A stretch of 64,000 nucleotides of DNA, taken from Hyperoplus lanceolatus. Taxonomy: Eukaryota; Chordata; Actinopteri; Uranoscopiformes; Ammodytidae. Below are positions 11,601-23,800 of the stretch, piece by piece. A program made the translations under genes and the position numbers. Position 1 is the stretch's first letter; every line of letters starts with the position of its first letter. The notes under the pieces are model-generated. The model was not told where the DNA came from. It was given only the letters and a program-made list of their open reading frames with translations, and did no database searches. The stretch covers positions 1 to 64,000 of the forward strand of contig CM049415.1 in NCBI GenBank assembly GCA_026929865.2, given 5' to 3'.

Positions 11601-14600
11601 GAGCAGTGTCTCCAGTCCCCAGCTGTCTGTCTATGAAGAGTGACTGGTCCAGAATGTCTCCTCTGAACTTCAGTAATGAACCTGGACCCTCAGACACAAA
11701 GTAAGTGAACTGGTACAAACTAATTTATATGAATCACTTTCAGTTACCACTGTCTTCTTTGGAGTTTTTTTTCTGTATATTAAAATGTTAACTAAAATCA
11801 TCTTCACAAATATAAATCTTTCTTTTAGTATCTGTGACAGCTGTTATTCATCTAACACTGATCTAATCTAGCTTTAGCTACAAACGTTAAACCTCCTTAC
11901 TATCCACAGCAGCAGCAGTTTGTGTATTTAGAGCTTCCTGAATGGCTTTGTTCTCAGTAAATGTGTCAAAGATTCACATGATATGAATAAAACATATTGG
12001 TGTTTGCAGGTTTCAGTACCAGAGACAGAGAGCAGAGTCTCCAGACCCCAGCTGTCTGTCTATGAAGAGTGACTGGTCCATAGATATTTATATGAAGTTC
12101 AGTAATGAACCTGGACCTTCAGACACAAAGAAAGAAACAGATTTTGCTTCTACAATTCGTGCAGTAACATATTATCAGTAAGAACAGCCTCAACTAGGGA
12201 TGTAACAATATACCGCAAAACGGTCGTTCGCGATATGAAAAGGCCACGAATGTCAACCGTACGTTTTTTCTTGTTATACCGTGTCACGGTATTGAGGCGA
12301 GCGTGCATGGTAAATGCGCTCCGTCATTGTGGAGAGTCTGGTAAGCAACGTTGTCATAAACGTAGCACTCAATCTAACACTGTATGGGTCACACCAACAT
12401 TGGAAACCAAACAATAACACATTGACACAACATCTTATCACTGAAACATGACTTCTAACTTTAAACTGAACAGTCACGTCTCACGTGGGCCGTTGTTTAC
12501 ACTACGCAGACCAGCACGTGCAGCTTCACAACATTGAGTCACGCAGCAGCAAAGAAGAAGAGAGAGAAAGAGAAAAGGGAGAGATAGAGAAAAAGATCGG
12601 CATAGTAGCTTACCAGACTGAAGAGAAAGTTGCTCGCGGGTGAGTTATATCATTATGAATCCAGGTGAACGTGAGGAAATGAGATACAAAAAAAAAAAAA
12701 AACATCCACCGCGACCGCGCGTTAAATCCCCGGTAAAGTCGGCGAACTTCGGTGAAAGGCAGATGAAGGAAATAAGTCCAAAGATCCTTTATATGTTCAT
12801 CACAACTTCACGTGAACTAGCATAGGAACTCAGCTATACGAGCTATACCGGTGTTGCGCCGAAAGCTGTGACCTGCCAGAATATCACACATTCTGGCAGG
12901 TCACAGCTTTCGGCGTAACACCGGCATGTTGCGCAATACTATGGAATCCCTAGGTCAAACTTAGGTGACACTACTGTCAAGCATAGGTGACGTTGCGAAA
13001 GTGTGAGGAAGGGAGGAGGGAGAGGAGTGCACTGCAAAAACATTGATTTTGAGACTGCAGTTTTAATTAATAACAAATAAAAATCATAATTTAATATTCA
13101 TTGTGCCTCTCATAATGTAGGCCTATTAAGGTAAAAGCATGGCTTGCAAAAATAGTGTTGAATAAAAGAGTTGATAAGCAAATAAGACATGGGAAAATTA
13201 TCACACTATTGTTAAGTTAAATTATTTTATTTTATACATACTTTTACAGTTACAGACAAGTGCCTAAAGTTTAGATTTAAAATTACTATTTCATTTTAAA
13301 ATTATAGGTGTAATGCTTCTTTAAAAAAATAGTAGAGAAGCAGTGTCTTTGTTTTGGTGATAAGTTGTTTAAATCTCTCAGAAATCTCTTCATAATAAGA
13401 TATAAAAATTGTAATTATTCGTTTGTGTTTTATTTAAATCAGCGTTACACCATTTAATTTGAGGGGGTAGAAATGAATTCCGCGCTTAATATCGTATCGT
13501 GATATCGTGATATCAATCGCAATATCGTATCGTACTCAAAATTTCATATCGTTACATCCCTAGCCTCAACTAAAGCTGACGACTTTGAAAAACAGCAGGA
13601 TATTGTGTTGTTCTCGTTTATATAAAATATACAAATAACGAGATAAGAAAAGCAGCTCATCAGGGTTTATGAAATCAAAAGCTGGGAAATAAAAATAAAT
13701 AATCATTTTTCTATCTGACTGAATGTTATACAAGTAGCAGTTGTACTGTCCTTTGTGACTATCTGTGGACAAATCTGGATATTTTTCAACAATGACAATT
13801 CATACTCACAAAGAATAATTGATTAATAAAGAAATTTCACAGGAAGAGGAGTGATGTTTCTGTGGAGGAGCAGCCGTCCTGCTGTGCTTTGTGTCAGGAC
13901 GTCCTGAAGGATCCGGTCTCTACCAGCTGTGGACACTGGTTCTGCAGACGGTGCATCACCTCATACTGGGACCAGTCTGCTCCATCAGGAGACTCCTCCT
14001 GTCCCCAGTGTGGACAAACATCCAGACATGGACTGCAGACAGCCAGTCAGACCAGCAATCTACAAAGTAATGTTTCTTTATTTTGCAGCATGAATGTTTG
14101 AATGTTGTTTTTATATTGGTGATCATTACTAATTATTCTTTCTTTCCTCACAGTGGATGGCAGTCTGCAGGAGGTTCTAGATGAACATAAGATCAGTCTG
14201 AAGAGGAGATGTGAACGTGTGACTGAAGGAACTGATCAAACAGGAAGTGGAACTCTCCTCAACAGGATCTACACTGAGCTCTACATCACAGAGGGACAGA
14301 GTGAAGAGGTTAATACCCAACATGAGGTCAGGCAGCTTGAGACCACTTCCAAGAAGAAGACCCTCCATGACACTCCAATCAAGTGCCAGGACATCTTTAA
14401 AGCCTTACCTGACCAACAGGGACACATCAGAGTCGTCCTTACAAACGGCGTCGCTGGCGTTGGAAAAACCTTCTCAGTGCAGAAGTTCACTCTGGACTGG
14501 GCAGAGGGCTTGGAAAACCAAAATGTCAGTCAGCTGATTCTGCTTTCGTTCAGGGAGCTGAACTTGATCAGAGATGAGCAGTACAGTCTTCTCAATCTGC

Positions 14601-17600
14601 TCCATGTTTTCCATCCAACATTACAGAAGGTCACAGCAGAGAAGCTTGCTCTCTGTAAAGTTTTGTTCATCTTTGACGGCCTGGATGAAAGCAGACTTTC
14701 ACTGGATTTCCACAACAATGAGGTTGTGTCTGATGTCACACAGAAGTCATCAGTCAATGTGCTGCTGACAAACCTCATCCAGAGGAATCTGCTTCCCTCG
14801 GCTCTCATCTGGATAACTTCCCGACCTGCAGCAGCCAATCAGATCCCTCCTACATGTGTTGACAGGGTGACAGAAGTACGAGGCTTCACCGACCCACAGA
14901 AGGAGGAGTACTTCAAGAGGAAAGTCAGTGATGAAGAGCTGTCCAGTAGCATCATCTCACACATCAAGACATCCAGGAGCCTCCACATCATGTGTCTAAT
15001 CCCACTCTTCTGCTGGATCACTGCTACAGTTCTGGAGCACATGTTGACTACAGACCAGAGAAGAGAGCTGCCCAAGACCCTGACTGGCATGTACTCACAC
15101 TTTGTGCTAGTTCAGACCAAGAAGAAGAAGCAGAAGTATGAAGAGGGACATGAGACGAGTCCACAGGAGCTGACGGAGGCAGACAGGGAAGTTCTTCTGA
15201 AGCTGGGGAGGCTGGCGTTTGAACAACTGATGAATGGAAACATCATGTTCTACCAAGAAGACCTGGAGCAGTGTGGTCTGGATGTCACAGAGGCCTTGGT
15301 GCACTCAGGAATTTGTACCGAGATCTTCAAAAGAGAGAGTGTGATCTTTGAGAAAACAGTCTACAGCTTTGTTCATCTGAGCATTCAGGAGTTTCTGGCT
15401 GCAGTCTACATGCACCACTGTTACAGCAGCAGCAAAACAGAGGTACTAAAGGGTTTCCTTGGAAAAAAATATCTATATTCATCCCTGGATGTCTTCCTGA
15501 AGAGTGCCTTGGAGAAATCCTTTGGAAGTCGAAACGGCCACCTGGACCTGTTTGTCCGCTTCCTTCATGGCCTCTCACTGGAGTCCAACCGGAGCCTCTT
15601 AGGAGGCCTGCTGGGTCCAACTGACAACAGTCCAGAAATCATCCAGAGAGCCATGAGCAACCTGAAGGAGAAGAAGATGTATGGTATCTCTCCTGACAGA
15701 AGCATCAACATCTTCCACTGTCTGACGGAGATGAACGACCAATCAGTTCATCAGGAGATCCAAGAGTTCCTGAAGTCAGAGAACAGATCAGAGAAGAAAC
15801 TCTCTGAGATCCACTGCTCTGCTCTGGCCTACATGCTGCAGATGTCAGAGGAGGTTCTGGACGAGTTGGACCTGAAGAAGTACAAAACATCAAACGAGGG
15901 AAAACAGAGACTGATTCCAGCTGTGAGGAACTGCAGAAAAGCTGTGTAAGTCCAGATGTGGTTAACAATGTAAAAAGTATAGATGAGTAGTTCTTTAAAT
16001 ATACACTTAAGCTTTCATCTTTTTGTCTTAAACTTGTTCATTACAAACATTATATGGCAGTTGTTTTTGTCCTAGATTACGACTATGCTCCAGAATTAAA
16101 AAAAAGATTTAAATCATTTTCCGAATGGGAGGTCCTGGATATATGCTTTAAATATAGATGCTTTCATTCATTGATTGTGTATATTTGTGCTAAAACTTAT
16201 TTTGGAAAAGATTAGAACTTATTGTTAATACAGTTATTCTGTTAATTATTATTTCAAGTGACGGTTCGCTCCTGTGGCTCTGGCCTTCGTTGCAGTGGTC
16301 GTGGGTTCAAATCCGACCCGTGGACCTTTACTGCAGGTCATCCCCCCTCTCTCTTTATCTCCCCATTCCAACTCGGCTGTCTAGTGGAGCTTGAAAATTT
16401 CAAAAAAATAATCTTAAAAAAAAAAATATTTATTTCAAGTGAATATTTAACATTGCTTAAGAAGTCACTGTGGCCGAATCTTTATGGAGACAGACACAGG
16501 ATCAGGGGCCGTATTCACAAAACATTTTAAGGCTAAGAGTATGTCCTAACTCGCTGATTTAGGAGTAACTCTTAAAAATAAGGGGCGTTTCACTCCTAAT
16601 TTTAGGACTCCTAACTTTTTAAGATAAGTGTAATTCACAAAGCATTTTAGCGCTAAAACAAGCTCCAAAATCTATGAAAAGCTAGGAGTCCTCGAGAGGA
16701 CTCCTAAGTCTCTAAGGGTTAATCACAGACAATCATTTGATGGTGTTTTGGAGAGATGTAATTCTAGTGAGCTTTATAAAATGTACCTTTTAATAACTGT
16801 GATTGTTTAATGATCTTAGTAAAGCTATATTTGGAAAGTATAGACACATTTATATTTATATAAAAAAATATTTATTAAGTTCCTTTTCCTGCAGTTGCTT
16901 TGGGTTTACGATGCACTGAAAGTTACTGTTGGTGTCTATGTGGCACTATTGTAGGTTAATTGTGGGAAACCCTGCAGTATCTTGGTTTCTTGTTAAATCA
17001 GTGTCACTTGTCGTTAATTGTATATTAAAAACTCTTTACTTTAATACAGCGACACGATATGGATATCTCCCACAGTGTTTCTATCATATAATAACTCTTA
17101 GCTCTCATTCCCTCTCAGCCAATCACTGTGGGCATAGAAGGTATGAACATGACATCATCCATAGCAACAGGGTCAACCCCGCCCTCTAGTCTTAGCTTAG
17201 GAGTCCCTCCCATTCCTTAGTAAAAGTTGGTCTTATCAGCTTTGTGAATAGGTTTTAAGAAATTACTCCTAACTAAGAACTTTTAGTGCTCCTTAGGAGT
17301 ACTCTTAGCGCTAAGATAAAATGTTTTGTGAATATGGCCCCAGATCACTGTGGACATTATTGCAGCATTGTAATATAAAATGTTCTCCATTCATCTGCAA
17401 GATTATTGAAACAACGATTAAATGTCTGTAGGTGGGAGAGAAGGAAAGTGGTGATAATGATGTAAAACACAGTGAGATCAGATGAACTGAACTAGGGATG
17501 AGCATTTTCAGTCATTTTAATTTTCGAGTCCTCTCATTACGCTATGAACGAGTAATTGTTTCCTCAGATGGAACTTTTGTTTTTACCTGAACCTCTGATG

Positions 17601-20600
17601 TGACGAGCAAAGGTTTCTCAAATCAGGACATTTCAAACTGTTCTGTCATCAGTTCTCTTTCATAATAACATTTTGTAATACATGTGTCATTACAGACTTT
17701 TTTCCTGTGGACTCTCAGTGACTCACTGTAAAGCTGTGGCCTCAGCTCTGAAGTCCAACCCCTCCCACCTGAGAGAGCTGGACATGAGTCACAACAACCT
17801 GCAGGACTCAGGAGTGAAGGCTCTCTGTGCCGGACTGGAGAGTCCAAACTGCCGACTGGAGACACTGAGGTCAGTTCACTGACTGGAGCTGATGTAGAGT
17901 TTTCTATTTGTTCAATCGACTGAGGTTTGAGGTTTTCAAGGTTTACAGATGTTCAGGATAGAGATATGCATGAAATAGGCCACGCCCATTGTGGGGGAAA
18001 CCGTTGAACACCATTCCATTCACTTTGTATTGAAGGAGACCTGTCTTCTGCAAACAAACTTAATTAAAACTTAATTAAACATCCATTTAACAAAAAAAAC
18101 ATTACTTTCTTTAAAGCCACGACTCTTTGTCTGTCTATACAAGCTGTTTTTGTGAAAAATTATTGAGTAATTTTCAATATTGAGGTGTTTTTTCCCGTCC
18201 GACCTGGCGAGGATGGAGTATACGTGAGGGTTAGCCTACAGCAGAAGGCTAACATTAGCCTAGCATACAGCATACATTAGTTTGCTGTATGCTAATTTTT
18301 CACAAAAACAGCTCGTATAGACGGACAAGAGTCGTGGCTTTAAAGAAAGTAACGTGTATTTGTGAAAGGCATGTCTTATTTAGTTTTTATTAAATTTGTT
18401 TGCAGAATACTGTGTAATTCAATACAAAGTGAATGGAGCGCTATGTATTGTTTTCCCCCACGATGGGCGTGGCCTCCGATTATGACGCGTTCCGCACCGT
18501 TTCTATTTGCCTGAGCACAAATATTAAGAAATATATTTTTAACTCTTTACACAAATGCCTTGGGCACTTATGAGCACTAGTGACTGTCGACACAGGAAAC
18601 CATAGAAACAAGGAAAATTGAAGAAGGATTCACACTCAGTTTGAGGATTTTAGGAGGAAAGAGACTCTGTTGTAGTTTCTACAAACACATGGAGAGACCA
18701 TTAATACTGTTTGTGATTCAGACTGTTGTAGTCACATGGCAGGAGAGACCATTAATACTGTTTGTTATTCAGACTCTGTTGTAGTCACATGGCAGGAGAG
18801 ACCATTAATAGGGGGATTCAGAATAAGAACAGACTGGTTACTCTGTAACGGTCTTTGTAATAAGCTCATGAGGTAAAACAACTTTCTTATTGTTAAGTAG
18901 AGGAGGAGTTCAGAGAGGAGGGTTTGCCATCATGGGCATCGGTCGGAATCTAACGAGCTGTGAATTTTATTTATTTCTCAAACCATTGGATTTGTGATGA
19001 ATCTAAAACTTCATATAATAATAAATAATAATGCAGATACAGTAACTTCATACTGTACATTAGCAAACAAAAGGAAATTCCACTCCAATTCTGCTGTGAT
19101 GATCTACAAATGGAGACTGAAAAGGTGAGCCAGGTTTACACAGGGAGTGAAACAGGTTCACTAGATCAGGTTAATGAGCAGTGAGCAGTGTGAGGGTCAC
19201 CAATCAGTGCTACTAACCAGGAAGTGAACTGAGTGTCTAAATAAGAGAAGAGGAATCTTTACTACAATTATTTATTTAGCAGTTAATCTTGCTTTTTAAA
19301 GCTGCATCTAAAGTGAGACGATAATCAAATATTAATTAACCTTAATAAGGCATTGTTCTTGCTTTAGATCCGGTAGCTGCATCAGGCATAGTTAACTGTC
19401 TAATAAGTGAAGAGTTAACTGCTAATAAATGAATGGTAAAGTAATTTGAACCTTATTAATAAAGCAAGAAAAAAAGTTACTAAAGATTGGACAATAATGT
19501 TAACGGAATTTAATTTGCCTTATGATTGTATAATATTTTAATGCTCAAACAGCTTTCTGCCTGTTGAACTTTGTCCCAGTAAACTTAAAAAACTCCAAAG
19601 AGTACTTGTTTTTTGGCCTTGAAGAAGAAAACTGCCTACTAAACAATTTGGCACATACAGAGGTATGACACATTCATGTGCACAGTGGTTGAGAGTTGAT
19701 GGGGAGTGAATGACTCCCATATTCTGTTATCAGACATTGTATGAAGAATAACACCTGCTGAAATGAGTTTCTGGGAATATCTGCCTAATTAAAAATATTT
19801 CTGCTTTCGCCAGCAAAACGAGGGCCTGGACACACAAACCGAGTGTATACGCCTACACATTTCTCAGACATATAACCTCTGCTATTTCCGTTCAATCTTT
19901 GTCTCAATCCATGTATGCCTAACAATGTAAGACTTGTGATGCATTGATTGATTCCCTTGTATGCTGTTACAAGTAAACTATCATCTGCTTCGAAGATGCC
20001 TGACTCAGTTTCTTTATTCAAACACTTGGGTTGTTTGTTGAAATAATTCTACTATCAAATAACATATTAGAGGAATTAGTAAGACTCAATAAGTGGGTTT
20101 GAAATGCTTTTATGAACGATAATGTGTTTTATAAACTTAATACATTCATGTTATTAAACATCTATAAATTGTTAAACAAGTTTCTTATAATAATCACTGA
20201 TAACACACTCACACACACACACACACACACACTCAAGATCCATCTATCTAATATTTTAGTTTTATTGTAAATATTTACCAGTTGACAGAGAATAATTTAA
20301 TTTGTTCCCATTTGTTGGGTTTATCAAGACAAGAACCCAGGTGTTAGTTCAAACAGACCATGAGACACAGACACAATGATAGACAGAGACCAAGAGATCA
20401 TTTTACTTGCCAAGGACAAGGAGAGCGGTTGCAACAGGTTGTCACGTTGTCCATCTCTGAACCAACTCTAAACTCCACTCCTCTCCTTGGGCTTTTTATT
20501 CAATCTTACATGGTGCATACAGATGGATGTGTGTGTGTGCGTTTCTACTAATGATTGACTAATGTCTCTGGGAACTTGTTTGTTTATCCTGGCTGGGGCA

Positions 20601-20792
20601 TGGCAGTGTGTCTTGACTGCTGGAAACCAGTCATTCCCGGTCATGGCGATCCCAGAGTACAGAGCTCGAAACGACACGTGGTTATATCAGTTCACTTTGG
20701 ATCACATGCTTACACAATGAAAACTTTAACCCTTACACCATTAATTTCAGTTTGTTTTAGCAAGTAATATTAGTAAACTGATATTGATCCAT

Positions 20793-20859
<67 letters not shown>

Positions 20860-23800
20860 AAGACAAATATCAAAGCATATTTCCAAATGCAGGTGTTAAA
20901 TGGATCAATCTAATATTTCTCCTCTATTTCCAGACCTGACTGAGATCAGCAGCTTGATATTAATCTGTGTTTGTGTGGTACACTCAAAATCAGACCACTA
21001 TTTCAAGAGGTAATTTTTGAAAGTTTACATGTATAACCAATGATCATTAATTTATATATTTGAGTATGTATTTATCGCTAATTATTAACGTTGAATATTT
21101 GTTGTGAGACAAAGTGTTAGTACTAGGAAACGTAAGGGCGGAACCAAAGTGTGTTGCAGTCCGGAATCCTATGGTTGCGGGGCATTTCCGGTCCCCCGCC
21201 AGACGGATTTCGGAAAGTGAAAGCAAAGCTTCGTTGCTTCATTCCTGTGCTTTCTTCTACCTGCTTTTCAGGTTTGTACCCAGTGAAAAGCACACACATT
21301 ACTATCTAGATGAATCGGAACATATTACAAACATGTTGATACACTTTGAGTAAAGTTTTATGTATGTTATGTCGAGTTAGGAACTTTTGAAAAGTCCTTT
21401 GTCTGTTTTCGCGCCAAACGGCAATTGGGTAAAATAGCAGTTTGCCGTCCGCGGAGAATATTATTGTGACAACACACACATCGTAGAGCATGAATAAGTT
21501 TACTTTGGTCCTGAACACCTGACATAAAGGTTTAAGAATATATTACATGTGATTAAGAGGTTTATGACGTTATGATAGGATATTTTATAGAGTATAAGAA
21601 AAGTGTTTATATGATGTGTTATAGCTATATGCTAGCCTGTCAGTTAGACAGACCTATCAACCATTGTAGTTCAGACAGTGGTTTAATGTTAATTCCCTAA
21701 GTGTTGTTTTATGTCTTAAATAGGAGAACAGTCTTTTGTATGACAAGTGCTATTGTGGTGTAAAGCCAAAGTATATTTAGGTTTGACATTTTATTTATTA
21801 TATAGGAACAAAACTGTATTAAATTGCACTATGTGAGATAGCTTTAAAAATAACCAGCCTATAAGCTGAAAACAGGCACAACTTTAGCTTAGGTGAATTT
21901 TTACAAAAGGAGTGTATATTTAGATATGAATTGTAATAAGAGTTGTGTATTTATGGTAATGTGAACTAAGAGTGGAGAGAAACAAGATATGTGAGCCTCA
22001 CTTTTTATTGCACTTTTTGATGTTTTATTTTTAACAAGGAACCTATTAAGGGACAATTGACATTTGAACATGCACTTTAGCCAGGGAAGAGTTTATATTG
22101 ATATGTGATGTTTGTGATGATTGTGAATTAAAGAGACGGATTTCGGAAAGTGAAAGCAAAGCTTCGTTGCTTCATTCCTGTGCTTTCTTCTACCTGCTTT
22201 TCAGGCAAATCCGATCTCAAATCTATTTGCTACCTCTGTCCTGGCCACTTGGGACCGGTAACAAACTGTGGGGGCTCGTCCGGGATCTCTCCTCTTCACC
22301 TGCATCAGAGGGGCAGATCCAGTGATACCAGAACCGACATCGGGAAGACGAACGCAAGACGACGACGACGTGACTGTAGACCAGGAGTCAGCCTGTGGGT
22401 GTCCAGAGAGGGAGAAGAAGGATCTTCACCTTGCCAGAGAGCCGCACAACTGAACCGGGGTCCACGGGGCGTGCGTCATCGGAGAAGCTACACCACATCC
22501 ATACACACATACACAAACATACACAGTAGTGACATTCTATTCCAACGAAGCGAAGCAACGCACCATGGGAACGACACGGAAAGAGCTGGTGTGGAACATC
22601 AAACGAGGTTTGTTCAAACTCTCAAGCCATGACCTACACACTGTTGCTAGTAGCCTGTCAACAGAAGCTCATGAAGTCAGCCAATTGAAAGGCGATGAAG
22701 AAGGCTGCATAGACTATGTTATCACCTACATGGGGTCTCGGGAGTTGTTAGAGCTTGAGGATGACGGTCTGACTAAATTATTAATGTTGGAAGATTTTGT
22801 GTGTAAATTGATTAATGAAAATGTATGTGTTGAGTTGCCTGTTGATAAATGGGGTGATGCTAACACACACAAGACATATAGTCCTGAGCTACCCACCATC
22901 GATTTAGAATAGAATAGAATAGAATAGAATAGAATAGCCTTTATTGTCATTGTATGTTGTACAACGAAATTTGAGAGACAACATGTCACACACTAACCCT
23001 CACTCCAACAGCACAGTCACACCACAATATCCTCACTCCAACACACACATCCACGCAAACACGCAGTCAGTGGAGGAGCTTAGGAAAATGTATGACGAGC
23101 TTGGTGAGCAACTTAGAAGATGTACGGCCACAGCCAACTCACAGACCCCTGCACCTAACCCCCAATGTGAGTCCATGCCCCAACCACTCCCACACAGGGC
23201 ATCAGGCACCCTGAGAGACCTCCCCTATTTCCAGCGCAGAGAGTTTAAAGTACATGGAGGCCAAATTGGAGACCAGAGCTCTGAGATGAGTTATAACAGC
23301 ATCATCAAACAACTTGATGATGGAATAAGAGAGGGCTTCATGGAGGCAGAGGTTGTACGGGGAGCATTGAGAATCATCAAACCAGGCACCTTCAAAGATA
23401 TGCTGGTAAATAAAGATGAAATAACTCTCTCTGAACTCAAAGGCTTCCTCAGGTCCCACCTTGGAGAAAAGGCAACAACAGGGATGTTTCAGGAGTTGAT
23501 GTGTGCCCGGCAGTCTGAACAGGAGTCGCCACAGCAGTTTCTGTACCGCATGATTGGACTTAAACAAAAACTAATGTTCCAATCAAAGCAGAACAATGCA
23601 GAGATCTCCTATGAACCCAAGACAATACAAGAAGTATTCCTCCACACTATCTACCAGGGCCTGGGACCAAAGCACACTGAGCTTCGACAGAGATTGAGAC
23701 CCCTCATCTCCAACAGCCGTGTCACAGATGAGGAAATCCTTGGCCAGGTAATGAGAATACTTAGTGATGAAAATGAGCACCAGCGCAGACTTGGCCAACT

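Noticed and set aside
14281..15968. Several antisense ORFs opposite the NACHT exon (also 44250-46216)
   Set aside because: Shadows of the conserved coding strand, similar in both paralogues because the sense strand is.
20209..20858. Regular repeat arrays that could suggest CRISPR
   Set aside because: Simple CA microsatellites without spacers in a vertebrate genome.
21114..21518. Short ORFs in the LTR, repeated at 29091-29495
   Set aside because: LTR sequence; no motif, duplicated only because the LTR is.
22150..22632. 160-codon ORF spanning LTR end, primer site and leader
   Set aside because: Runs through the primer binding site in a different frame from gag; untranslated leader is the better reading.
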